Shown: one piece after another, positions 35,640 to 47,133 of the stretch
Layout of the letters: each line of letters opens with the position of its first letter
Numbering within the stretch: the first letter of the stretch is position 1
Origin: Stenopsyche tienmushanensis
Lineage: Eukaryota > Arthropoda > Insecta > Trichoptera > Stenopsychidae
Length of the DNA: 64,000 bases
Assembly (NCBI GenBank): GCA_008973525.1
Contig: WACJ01000329.1
Span: 275,799-339,798, forward strand
Direction of reading: 5' to 3'
Program-made: the position numbers and the translations under genes
The notes under the pieces: generated by a model
The model's input: the letters and a program-made list of their open reading frames with translations, nothing else
Told to the model about the DNA's origin: nothing
Databases searched by the model: none

Positions 35640-36086
35640 CTTGCTGATTTACCCGTTATTACTTATTCGATAAGCACCAACGGTAAAATAAATCCTGATT
35701 CGACTATAAAAAAATGTGGTCAACCAAAAAAATGTGCGTTTCAGCTGAATTGCAAGACTCGTTTCTTTACGGGCAATGTTGGATTCCATCGCCATTAACG
35801 TCACATTAACCGGTTAAACGTCCCTCGACGGCGATAATTGTTACCGAGCGAACTTACAAGATCTCTGCGAGACCATAAAAAAGATCACGCTGCTATAAAT
35901 GTTGAGAACCATATCTAAACAATTTGAATTTTGATTTTCAAATGCTAGTGTCAGTGTTGCTGGAACGCTCCATATGATAGTGCGCGCTGGAGATTAATAT
36001 TTGGCTCTTGGCGTTCCTCAAGTTCAAAGACGCGTTATCCAACAAAGGATGTGTGATTCGATCAATGAGAGTGTGATTGTGATCTC
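35640..36086 (+). other. GC-richer flank upstream of a candidate start exon
   Basis: This stretch is less AT-rich than its neighbours and runs into the ATG at 36087, so it may hold 5' UTR and promoter. A TATA-like CTATAAATG occurs near 35896 and an initiator-like TCAGTG near 35951. Their spacing of over 50 bp does not fit a single core promoter. Confidence 0.25.
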
Positions 36087-36156
36087 ATGCTGAAAGTGCT
36101 CAGGAAGAATCGGGACCGGGAATCGCGGGAGCCTTTGTATCAAGCTCTACCAACTG
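36087..36156 (+). CDS. candidate first coding exon of an unidentified gene
   Basis: ATG at 36087 opens 23 codons (MLKVLRKNRDRESREPLYQA, then LPT) and ends in phase 1 at a donor GTAATT (36157). Codon use and base composition are clearly unlike the AT-rich frames around it. The peptide is basic and has no recognisable domain. The next exon was not found. The terminal exon candidate at 44727 starts in phase 0, so at least one exon would be needed between them if they belong together. Confidence 0.45.
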
Positions 36157-36159
36157 GTA

Positions 36160-39150
36160 ATTGTATTTATTTTCGGTATCAAACCTTTCGTTTTATTATC
36201 AATTTACAACAAATTATACATGAAAATTTATTATTAGCTACGATAGCAGACGTGGGCTCAGTTATTGTATGATATACTTTAATTTAGGAGATATTTATAG
36301 AATGATAGAGTTGATCAAATTTCCTGCTCTTGTCATCGCATATCTGAGAGACAAATGTAATATTTTTGCATTTGTATAATGTCAATATGTAAAAAATGTT
36401 TGCATGTCATATCAATATCATGATCAATTTTTTTCGTCTTATATTGTGTAAAAAAAATATTAATTACAAGTTTCAAATGAATAATTGTAATTCTACAATC
36501 GAACTCGTTGACAATAGTTACCTAACGCATTTATCATTTTATTAATTACGCATTTGATAAAAAAAATATTAATTAGACCTTAATGTGTTATCGATAATCA
36601 AATTTTGGCGTCGTAATATTTTTTTGTGCTTTTATCATTTATATTCCTATTTCAGTGCGAGCATTGTTTGCAACTATCGCACGTCCTTTGTATGCTCTTG
36701 TCATACGGAATGCAAGACTTTTGACCTTCCAATTCGTCTAATCATTTTTGATGCAAAATTTTAAAAGTCAAAAGTGCACGGCGCATTCAACATTGTCAAG
36801 GATAGTAAAAGACGTGACCCAGGATTTTTTGCAGAACAAAAGAAATTGCTGTTGAACTCTGTTGTTATCTTTACGACACGAAAGCGAATAATATAAAATT
36901 AATTGTGAACGAATGACATACTGATAGCTTTTATCGAAAGTAATGAGCAATGCACTCAGTGTCTCGGATGCATAAAGTTTTATTAGAAAAATTGACACAA
37001 CAATAGTCAAAAAAATCTAAATAACCCATATCAAACTATGCTAAAATGTTTATACGCAAAAAAGGATGAGGGCCTTTTCAACATTCACTTACGTGGAAAA
37101 AATCACATTTTATCGCAATAAATCTTATAAAATAGTAATGGAAATACTACGTGTTAAATTATTAAAACATGATGAAATTACCATTAATTTAACAAGATAA
37201 AAAAATAGCTGCAGATTTGACTTTGACGATAAAAACGATATCTTAAATAATTTTAAGATACATCTTTTTGTATATTCATTTACAATTTATTAATATATAT
37301 TGTAAATCAAATTAATGTCTCAAAAATGAACACTTGCATTAACGCCATATTGACATAGTGATCGATATTTTCTTACAATTGTTTATTACAAACAGATAGA
37401 TTAAGCCATTAAAAATGAAACATTGCGTATTTACATAACGAATTAGTATTATTTATATAACCTTTGTTTCATCTGATACAGCAAAAATTATCAACAAACA
37501 TGCAGTATTTAGTGGGAAACATGTGTTGGCGGTCAGAGCCCCTTTTTATCTTAAACGAAAGAGCTTTGATTGCGAAAAATTACGGTAAATTCATCAAAAT
37601 ACGGCCAATTATTGATGGAAATTGAACAATGTCATCCAAATTTATAGATTTCGTGCAGTCACAATAGATGCATTTAATTATTTGGCCCAGTGCTAATCGC
37701 TTCTCAGTAATACAATGTCATCGAAAGGACTTTTTAATGATCTGGGATGTTTTTTAATAATGGCTTACTGTCCCATAAAATTGAAGCATGAGCATCTGAT
37801 ACGACGTTTTCCAAGAATTCCTATAATTTCATCAGCCACATCAAGGCGCAAATTTACAGTTTTAAATGCTTGTTTGTTATCCTTGGCGTTTTAGACGAAC
37901 ACTAATCGTTTAGATGAGAACAAATAAATTTAAGCATGCGAAAATTAAATAGGGGATTCAAATACACTATTAAAGAATGCTTTCATAAAAACAATATATA
38001 AACTCCGAATTTATTAAATCAATTTGATTTAAATTTATATCAAGGGTGGTTTTAACGGCTGTCAAAGGCTTAAATTTTTAAGTAATATTTCTATAATATT
38101 ATACAATTATTAAAACAACACAGGCAATTTTCGGGCTTTATTTCAAGGTCAATTTGTTAATTAATAAATATTTATTTTTTAAATTGTCAGTTTTTGAAAA
38201 ATTGGATGATTGATTGAATATGTTGGAAGAATATAGATTGTTCTTTAAAATTGATGATGATCTAAAAATCATTGATCCATCTGATATGGAAAAAAAATCA
38301 TAAAATCTTCTCTTGCTTCATTATATTAAACAAAACTCCAATGAGAGAGAGTTTAATCACAGTTTTCACACACACAAAATTCGTAATTTTTACTTTATAA
38401 TGTATCGATAATTTAGATCGTTTGACTTCTTAATTAAACCAAGACGGTCCTTCTCAAATTATTATATGGCACAGCTCCCTAAATCTGAAAAATAACTACT
38501 CTGATTTAAGAAACCATCGTTTTTTATATGGCATCGTCATTTGAAAAAAATTAATGTAGTATTTTAAATAAACAACATAGTGCCAATTTATAGTATTTTA
38601 AAATTAAAAAACTCTTAAGGGAAGGGTGATATTTGGACGTTATAAAAGAAACTAAATAATAATTTTTCGCCCTTTGAGATTAGGATTCTATACAAAATAT
38701 GAAGATTTAGTCGTCAAATCTTTCTTAATTTCTTTGGATTTTTTTTTAATTCGTCCATATTTTGCTTTATCTGACTACATTTTTAATTTTATTTTATCAA
38801 CTCTTAAATTTGATTATAGAAGCTCCATAACATCAATATAATATTTTTCATATTTAAAACCATCTTTCAAAATTATTTTTTGAGTGTTCAACATTATTTC
38901 CAGCAGCATGCTAAATCATGATCAGTAACATATAAGATAAGTTAAAAAGTCCGACAATATTCAAACTCTTCACAACTACTACAATATGAATTTTGAAGCC
39001 TGTGTGAAAAAGTGATTTTCTTTCCGTTTCAAGTAAATCTGCAATATTAAAATGATAAAACGTATTTAATAACGAAAACTATAAAGAGCATCATTGAGCT
39101 TTACATTCTTTAGTAGATAGCATGTTTTTATAATTCAACATTGAAAAATA
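36160..39150. other. AT-rich stretch, nothing recognised
   Basis: If 36087-36156 is a real first exon, this is probably intron. No internal exon with matching phase was found. The frame at 36768-37010 (-) has no support. Confidence 0.4.
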
Positions 39151-39156
39151 TATATA

Positions 39157-40430
39157 TTAGAGGTATTATAAATGAATGTCGTTTTTTAAATGAAAGATTT
39201 AAATTTTCATATTTTTTTTATTTTGAATAATATTTTACATAATATAATTTCCATCACTAGAAATAACCCTCCTCCACCTATCTGGCAACATTTTGTTGCC
39301 TCTTTCATAAAACATCATCGGCTTTGAATCGAAATAATCTTTCAACCCTTTTTTTATATCATCGTATGTTTTATAATTTTTACCGTCCAAATAGTGCTGC
39401 ATGGACCTAAAGAGATGATAATCCGAAGGAGCGATGTCTGGTGAATACGGAGGATGTCAAATTACCTTCCATCCAAGGCTGTTAATTTTTTCCCGCGTTA
39501 TTTTTGCAGTATGGGGGCGAGTTTTGTCATGCTGTAAAAACACTTGTCTTCGATTCACGAGAGAGGGTCGTTTTTTTTTTAATTTCTGCCGTTAAACGGT
39601 CTAATTTCTCACAATAAACTTTTGCATTTATTGTTTGCCGGGTTTAAGAGTTTCGAAATTAATAATTCCCTTGCTGTCCCACCAAACAGACAAAAGAACC
39701 TTTTTTGTCGTGAATCCGGGCTTCGGGGTTGGTTTTGCTACCTGCCCCTTCGATAGCCATTAATTTTTGCATCCGTGGTTAGAGTACAGCACCCATTTCT
39801 CATCTCCAGTTATTAAATCATTTAAAAACAGTGTTTCGGATTCCTTTTTCAATAAATCTTCGCATGCGTGTATGCGCTCGCCCAGATTCTCTTCGCTTAG
39901 CGCGCGCGGTACCCATCTTCCTTTTCTCCACGTCTTCCCGATTTTTTTAAAATGTTTTTTACACTCGACTATGAGCATCCAAGTTTGTCCTCATTTTTTT
40001 CTATAGAAGCCGTAGGATCACTTTCAATTTCAGCAGTCAGTATGGCGGGAGCCACCTCACATGGTCTTCCACTTCCAGGGCTATTCTTTAGATCAAAATT
40101 TCCAGATCGAAATTTTTTAAACCATCTTTGACACTTGCGAACATCTAAAATATCGCCCAGTATGCCACAAATATTTTTAGTGGCAACCACTGCAGTTTTT
40201 TCTTGATAAAATGATAAAGCATTGAATAACGGAAAAATTCTTCGTTCGGCGAAAATTGATTCATTGTAAAATGGGTTGTTAAATTTGAATTTAACAAACC
40301 ACAATTTATTCTTGACAAGTATGGTCACCGAAAGAGCATAAAACACGACGTGAAAAAGCAACAGCCGAAGCACAACTAACCCTCGAAAACGGTCAACAAT
40401 AGAAACGACATTCATTTTTACTACCTCTAA
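39157..40430 (-). mobile_element. full-length mariner element, 1274 bp, inactivated
   Basis: The terminal inverted repeats begin TTAGAGGTATTATAAATGAA on the left and, read inward from the right, TTAGAGGTAGTAAAAATGAA; they differ at only two positions over the first 27 or so. The element is flanked by TA on both sides (39155-39156 and 40431-40432), the mariner target duplication. The size is that of a complete mariner. It encodes a transposase on the - strand (separate entry) with frameshifts and stops, so it cannot move itself, although its ends may still be recognised in trans. Confidence 0.92.
39260..40252 (-). pseudogene. mariner DD34D transposase, frameshifted
   Basis: Reading from about 40252: NQFSPNEEFFRYSMLYHF, then in another frame ATKNICGILGDILDVRKCQR and WFKKFRSGNFDLKNSPGSGR (the mariner helix-turn-helix and GRP region), KSGRKGRWVPRALSE-like sequence, ITGDEKWVLYSNH (first catalytic Asp), LLSVWWDSKGI (second-Asp region precursor), LQHDKTRPHTA (second Asp), then a decayed C-terminal part. 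At least three frame changes and several stops are present. The usual length is about 345 residues. Confidence 0.85.
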
Positions 40431-40439
40431 TATTTGATC

Positions 40440-42290
40440 CAAATTCTCTTTTAATCGTCAATGTATTCTGCAAATTGCAAATTGGGCTTAAAAATTAATG
40501 AAATTTCAGTTTTTCATAGTCCGTTATTTGAAAAGATTTTAGATGTCTTCATCATATATGGTGATTAAGAAAATTTAGATTACAAATTTAGCCCTGATTT
40601 TCAGGAAATCTCCTCGATGTTATGAAACCGTCAATGCATTTTCGAACTTGTAATTTATTTTTATAGTACAGGTAATCCTCGTGTATTGTGACCCTGGCCA
40701 GTTCGGATTTGTTATAGTAATATATATTTTTATTTTCTTTCGAGATTTTTGTTGCGTTTATGTACAAATCAACAGAAATTAAATGTAAGATACTATGCGG
40801 GTTTGGTAAAAACAATTTAGTATTATGAAGCCACCCAGTAGTGTATGAAGGGTGTTTGGAAAAAGTTGTACAGATAAGCTGTTGACGATCACATCGACTA
40901 TGAATATTATTATAGTCTTATAGTCATTTCTGGAGGCTGGAGGAGCAAATGAGGTTACCTGTATGCGTTGTGAAACAATTTTCAATCCGACATTTTTCAG
41001 CACATAACAAAGAAAATAAAGAGTTGATGATTCGTACATCGACCCAATAATTATAAATGTTGCTATGGCGTATTGATCATTTGGCTGAATTTACTATTAA
41101 TTAAATTTTCAATAAATCTCAAAATTCAATGTTTTATCGATCCTATAAATTCCGTCTGCACAGATCTATGATTTTCATCGCTTCAGCTTTATTATAATTA
41201 TTTATACAATAAAAAAACACGTTAAACTTTATATTTGCTTATTGGTATGTGAGCCACAGATTGATTTTCATTAATTTTGGCAAGAAACTAAGTTCCAAAT
41301 TTGGTTTTAATACGTTGGCTTATTGAAGAGTTATGATATTTTAGCAAATTCATGTTTTTCTTCAATATTCTCTAATCCTTAACGGTATTTATTGGGTTAA
41401 TTCGAAAAAAAATAGAGAATGGTCAGCCTTGACTCTCACAATGCCATATTGGGGACAAAATGAATTTTGTGAATTGTTGTTGTATAGATGTTGGAATGAA
41501 AATGAAAGTGGAGTATTGTGGAGTGCAGCTTGCACGTGGTGGGGTGGTTAAACCCGCATGCGTATCAATTGGCAGTGATTAGTGGAGCCCCTGTCGAAGG
41601 GTGGTACCCGCATGCACTCAATCAGAACCTGTCAACTCCATCACGCTATCACCATCGCCATTCTTCGCAACGCCAATAAGTAACCGCTGCACGTAGCCAA
41701 GATTCATCCATCAAAATTGGATCCTCGTCGTGCCTCTTGTCCCTAGGTTGCTAACGATTCCGAAGCTGATGACATTACATTAAATTGCAGCTATTAAACA
41801 GATAGTTGCCAATCGGCATCAAAATGTGCACGTCCACGAATGGCGCCACTCTTGCCTCGCGCCGAAGAATAAATAGCAACAGAGGCAACCATACAAGTGA
41901 CACAATGAGCGCACGTACTGATGCGGCTATACGTTATGCAACAATGCAAAATAACCGAATCGATGGTTCAAGGTTGATTTCATAATGCGATTCATAGATG
42001 GCTACTTCATTCTTAAATTTAGCACTCTGCGAAATAAAATGCATTGAATGCTTGAGCAAGAATTTGCGACCTCACGCTCCTGGCGGCCTACAAATGGCCG
42101 TTGAAAAACTTTCAACATACACGTCAAACGATTGATTGTTGGCAGATCTATCGGCTTTGAATAATACTAAGCTCTTACAGTACTCATACAATACAAAAAT
42201 ATATCAAAGACAGGACTCAGGCGATCTTCATAAGATTTTTCTTGGCGATAGTGATTTTCCGCTGCTCTCCGCGTGTTCGTGAAAATCATC
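40440..42290. other. unassigned, with a GC-richer island at 41490-42000
   Basis: The first 1 kb is AT-rich with chance frames at 40588-40815 and 40779-41039. From 41490 to about 42000 the base composition rises. Two similar blocks, GTTAAACCCGCATGCGTATC (41547-41566) and GGTACCCGCATGCACTC (41603 onward), share CCCGCATGC. An acceptor-like ATTAG before an open stretch at 41582-41678 could mark an exon, but nothing confirms it. A regulatory island is equally possible. Confidence 0.3.
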
Positions 42291-42295
42291 AAAAA

Positions 42296-43105
42296 CGTCA
42301 CTCAATAACTTCGTAGGATGACAGTTGGTGCCACTATTAACTTGTCAAAATCTCATAGCTATTTTAATATAATGATAATCGTTTTAATAGCATTCTTTTT
42401 GTAATTTTCATAACAATTGAAAAATCTGAATTTCGTGTGTCGATAAATGCTTCTTAATTTTTAATAAATAATTATTTATTTCCGTCGCTGCAGATGAATA
42501 CTTATATACTATAATACTTTTATGTGATTCGTAATTATATTACGGAGGAATATAAAAATTCTGAACCCTGTATCTATTATATTTCATATCGATATTCCCA
42601 TTATTCGTCGAGGTGTAGTAAATACATCACCGGTGGGGAAAGGTAAATATAACAATTTGAAAAACATACATGTACGCTATATATGTATACATAGATTAGA
42701 CAGTCACTGTTCTTAGGCGTCGCCTAAGTTCGCCGATTAGTAATTACGCCACTGTTTCCAAGCGTCCAGATTTCGTCGATAATGTCTCGATTTAGTAGCC
42801 TTCATCGTGTTGGTGAGGTGTACGATTTTTGTTAGATAAAAATTTATATTCCGAATTTTTCGGGATTACGTTTACTAATCCCGGGACTCTTAAGTATCTA
42901 AAATTGTCTGGGATCCCGGGATTGAAATCGATTTGGCTCCAGTGAAGAAGTGATTACCAAAACTGAAGCTTATTTTGAAACCAAAGATTAGAAAAACGTT
43001 GGAATGTATATAATCACTTTTAAAATAGACTGTGTTGATGAATAAAGTCGAATTTTGCTTAAAAGATATTTTATTAGTCATCCTACGAATTTATTGAGTG
43101 ATGTG
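42296..43105 (+). mobile_element. deleted mariner with both terminal repeats, interrupted by hAT sequence
   Basis: The left end CACTCAATAACTTCGTAGGA (42299-42318) and the right end TCCTACGAATTTATTGAGTG (43081-43100) are inverted repeats of the mariner family whose relic lies at 7717-8165. Next to the right end is the transposase tail in + orientation (GSSEEVITKTEAYFETKD-like, then a stop). Most of the transposase is replaced by hAT-related sequence (42468-42928), so the two elements are nested or recombined. Confidence 0.75.
42468..42928 (-). mobile_element. hAT element relic, copy 3, inside a mariner
   Basis: The reverse complement of 42468-42800 matches 16055-16385: GATGAATACTTATATACTAT, TCCTCCGTAATATAATTACG, CTACCGGTG-like and GGAAACAGTGGCGTAA are all recognisable. 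The right side holds CCCGGGATTGAAAT, like the inner end of copy 2. The transposase tail seen in copies 1 and 2 is absent here. Confidence 0.7.
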
Positions 43106-43139
43106 TTAGCTATTTTACGAAAAAAAAATTAAACAAGAA

Positions 43140-43545
43140 GAATTACACTTTTATTTGCTTCCCCATCCACCGTATTCTCCAGATCTGGCTCCCAACGACT
43201 GGAAAGAGATTTGGCTCCAATGAAGAAGTGATTGCCGAAATTGAAGCCTATTTTGAGACCAAAGATAAATCAATCTACAAAAGAGTCATCGAAATGTTAG
43301 AGAATCGTATATATACAACACATTTCGCAAAAGATGTATTTTTCTAAATTAAAAAATCGAAACACATTTTTCAATAGGGTGCAGAGACCTTTTTTCCGAT
43401 TCGAAGGGGTGCAGCTCACTTAAAAGGTCAAGAGCCACTGCTCTTGAAGGAGACTATGTTGATGAACAAAGTCGAATTTTACCTAATACATAGTTGTTGT
43501 GCGCCAACTATTTTTCTTCCTACGAACTTTATGAGTGATGTGTTA
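43140..43545 (+). mobile_element. second mariner C-terminal relic, directly downstream
   Basis: The sequence reads LLPHPPYSPDLAPNDW, then in another frame RFGSNEEVIAEIEAYFETKD, then after a 100-bp unrelated stretch GDYVDEQSRILPN and a right terminal repeat TCCTACGAACTTTATGAGTG. These are the ordered end blocks of a mariner transposase in the same orientation as its neighbour. The piece between 43325 and 43440 (TTTTTCCGATTCGAAGGGGTGCAG region) is an insertion of unknown type. Confidence 0.75.
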
Positions 43546-43549
43546 AATT

Positions 43550-44720
43550 GAATACTTATCGAACATGCTTTACAATGATAGTCTAAGAACAAGCCCACTT
43601 TAATAGAATTTTCGAATAAATCCCCTACATTCATTCCTATTTTTTTGGAGATAATAAATTCGAATTTATTGACACTCACCCCATATTTTTCCATTGAAAT
43701 AAATTATGATGGCACCATAGTAATTTAGTCGCATTGAAACCATTAATGTTGTTAATTGCTTTGAATTTATTTTATTTAGGCTTAATTGCATTTATTTATG
43801 GGAAATATTTGAACATTTCATAATAAAATAATATAATAGGATTTATCACATGATTTTCATCATTTGCTACGTTTATCATTGAATAAATTCGTTGAGCGTT
43901 GTCAACGTAATTTTAATTATTCTGTCATAAATAATATTTATTTTTTTAAAAGCAATATTTCAATTATTAAACAGGCAATATCGATATCAGCAACGCTTTT
44001 TATAATTTTTCAATTGTATATCATCAAATAGGTCAGATATAATTCTTTATTCGTTGAACGATGAAACGAATCAATTGAACTATGCTATATCGTAGTAATC
44101 GAAATTTGATAAATAAAAAAATTATACTTTTTTTAATTATATTAATTGTTAATAATTTTCATAAGAGATTTTTTATATATTATCATTATCGGAGTCTCAT
44201 TTATAATTAACAAATAATGTTTGAAACTATTAGTACTTTTATTTAGACTTAATTATGAACGAAATACTATTCATTTAAATATTATACATACATCATTTTT
44301 TTAAGGCTTAAGGCATATAAATTAAATTTGCAGTTCATTTTTCACGTTCTATATCCATGTTTGTCTTTGGTAGAATGCTTATAACATCTCCCTGATCGAA
44401 ATTTCGCTTAGTTTGAATTGTTGCTAAATTGCTAAATCAATTAGAATGCAAGATTTATTATTTTTTTTCTTAAAGTACCAAATCTGTTATCTCCGTAGGA
44501 GATTATTCAAGAGATTCATTATTTTAATTTTATGGTTTTCATGTTTAAGTTTCATAAAGAATCTTATAGAATTTTTTTCTTATAGAATCAGACGGATGTT
44601 CTAATTTTTATTTATGAAAATATTTTGTAAATGTCAAATAAATCTTCTTTATTTTTACTGTTTTGAGAGTACGTTTTATAGATCTTAAAAAAACTTGAAT
44701 ACGTTTTTGGGTGTTGAATA
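43550..44720. other. AT-rich stretch, nothing recognised
   Basis: No credible coding or repeat structure was found. The - strand frame at 43479-43694 largely overlaps the mariner end and is chance. Confidence 0.4.
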
Positions 44721-44726
44721 TTTCAG

Positions 44727-44807
44727 ATGCCAAATAATATTTCCCAGACATCGTCATCAATATCCATGACGAATGACAACGAGATCTTGCCCCTAATTCG
44801 TCAATGA
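44727..44807 (+). CDS. candidate terminal coding exon of an unidentified gene
   Basis: A good acceptor (GAATATTTCAG, ending 44726) is followed by 26 codons and a TGA: MPNNISQTSSSISMTN then DNEILPLIRQ. The codons use G/C at third positions much more than the surrounding sequence does, and the GC-richer composition continues about 150 bp beyond the stop, as in a 3' UTR. The peptide resembles the polar Ser/Thr-rich tail of a larger protein, but I cannot name it. The Met may be internal. It may be the last exon of the gene starting at 36087, or of a gene whose other exons I missed. Confidence 0.4.
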   Translation: MPNNISQTSSSISMTNDNEILPLIRQ

Positions 44808-44809
44808 AG

Positions 44810-46025
44810 CCAGTAGCCGCCGTGACCTAGATGACTAGGACATCCCATAAGTGGACCATTAACAGTTAATCTTGACCGATTCGACACGCGGAACTAAACT
44901 CATCTTCCTCTTCAGCACCTCTTTCAGCCGTCCAGATTTCAGCATTGATTCAATTCTTCATCTCACCTGCTGCTGTAAATATTAACAAATGATACATTTT
45001 GGCAAATCAGCCACACCTTTTGATGACACGTAATATACAACCAGCAAATTCTAATATCGATTATGAGCTCTTGACCTTAATTTAGCAATCAAGCTTCGTG
45101 TTTCACTCTTAGCCCAATCACCCACGCTGCAATCCAAAAAATCACAACCGCCTCAAACCGACTTTAACTGAAAATTTAATTGTCGTCATCGTGTTATATC
45201 AATGTAAGATAAATGGATAAGGTTAATTACCACTTAATTTGCTATCCCTTAGTGCCGAAATCTATATAGAGTCGTTATCACTGTATGAAATGTATGCTTG
45301 AAAATACATCATCAAGGCTACGAAATTCGTTTTACAGTCGTCTTGAATGACGATGGAGATCACAATTTAAGATAATTCAGTTGATATGCTTATGGCAATA
45401 TGATGCGTATGGTAATTGAACTTAGATCATTTCCTGTGAATTGGACAAGAATATTTTGTATCGATCTGGCAATTGACAGATATTTTTATCGTTAGACATT
45501 CCAGTATTCCTCCTACTGCTTGCTATCTTAGATCAAAATAGTATATAGCAATGATTCTTTCGACTTACGCTTTCATTTCGGCTTGAAAATCTGAATTCAA
45601 GTGCTGATTATACATTTATAGCCATTGGGGTGCTGAAAATCATTGCAAATCTATTCGTTATGACCCATTATCCCCATTGCAAAAAAGTGCATGTTTTTAA
45701 TGTAAATTTTTTTAGAATAATATATAATATATATATGACAGTATATAAATAAAAGCATTCTTGATTGCTGAAGCATTTTGTGAAATTTTCATGGATTCTT
45801 CGTAGATTTCATAAGAGATTTTCCTGGCGATATTAAACAATACTTTCTTCATAGCCTTCCTAATATGTTTAAAATAGGATTTTAAAAAATCAAATTGATT
45901 ATATTACAGTATATTATTCGCCTAAATGCTTAATTTTTCATAACCGAGAGATTTAGTTCGATATGATCAATAAGCAATATTAAAAACTTCCTACTACTGA
46001 AATTTTTGGTATTATGATTTTTTTT
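44810..46025. other. unassigned, nothing recognised
   Basis: The first 350 bp are GC-richer and could be 3' UTR or a conserved non-coding block. The rest is AT-rich without features. Confidence 0.35.
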
Positions 46026-46027
46026 TC

Positions 46028-46280
46028 TTAGTGTTGAGAATTTCTGAGCTTCTTTTTAAATGCATCCACCTTATTTCTCAGTTTAATAATATTTGTACAA
46101 AACTTCTGGAGAAAAAGGTTAAGGTCATTAAGTAGATTAAATATGTCCGCCATATATGCTAGTTTACTCGTCCATTCCTCGGCCAAAATATGTTTTAGTA
46201 GGACGTTTTTCTAAGTTTCTCTCCTATAAATATTTTGCTCCTTCCCTTAATTCAAAGAGACGTGAAATAAGCTTTTCTTT
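46028..46280 (-). pseudogene. hAT (ZBED5/FAM200-like) transposase fragment
   Basis: On the - strand, codons ending at a TAA (46028-46030) read EEWTSKLAYMADIFNLLNDL, then NLFLQKFCTNIIKLRNKVDA and FKKKL. This is the W-x-x-x-LAYLADIF-x-x-LN-x-LNL-x-LQ block of hAT transposases of the ZBED5/SCAND3/FAM200 group. Upstream (46185-46280) only scattered matches remain. About 50 codons are well preserved out of roughly 600 in complete members. It is a different hAT lineage from the 12- and 16-kb copies. Confidence 0.75.
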
Positions 46281-46284
46281 CGAT

Positions 46285-47133
46285 AGCTACCTCACTTCTG
46301 CATAGAAAAGAAGTTATGATTTTAATATTTTGCATGGTGAATTTCTTGAAATTTAGCATACTGCATATGCTGGAAAGTCTCTGCGGCCCGGCACCGGGAC
46401 TAGAAGGTTTAGTTTCATTTTAAGCTTATTTTGCATAGTTATTTTTCCTTAATAATCCATATTCGTTCGTATTATTACCATATCAAAGTTGCACGTCTTG
46501 TCTTGTATATCTATTTTATTTCTATCAAAACATTTGATTTCAATCTGTTTTTGCAAACTATCTATTTTTTGTAGTTTTACAGGTCTATTTGTATACAATT
46601 ATTAATTATTTATCAAATTTAAATTAATGAGCATATAATTTTTCATCTGTGCAAATTTCTGATATAGAAAATTCACTGTTTTGAAATGGAAGCTCTACGC
46701 TTTAGATAATCTCCGAGAAAATTTCCCACCCGATCTGTCAAGTTCGAATCGAATTCTCAAATTTGTATCAGAGAAAACGTGAATAAACCTATACTAGGGA
46801 TAAATGAACATTTTAGCTTTGCATTTAAAAGTAGGAAGCTTTTTGAAAATCGTTCGGAATAATTTTATTTAAATAAAAGTCATCCATCGGGAGGTGTGGA
46901 AAGCTTGAAAAGCGTGGTAACCTGCAGCAATGGCATTCACAACAGGATCTCACGTGCTGACGATGTCATTGTGTTTTCAAAACGAGGGTCTTTGAGGAAG
47001 TGATTGGTTGGTACGATAGGTATCTTCGGCAGAAGCATTTATGCAAACCGCATACACCTTATCGACTGCATCTTGCATACCAAATTGCACATACATTTTC
47101 ACATATGCAAATTTTCGTTAGGTCATCAGGCAC
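46285..47133. other. unassigned, nothing recognised
   Basis: No credible frame or repeat was found between the hAT fragment and the left border of the tandem duplication. Confidence 0.35.

Noticed and set aside
41582..41678. Acceptor-bounded open stretch starting WSPC, resembling a thrombospondin repeat start
   Set aside because: Only the first four residues suggest it; the following residues lack the conserved Cys/Trp pattern and the donor is poor.
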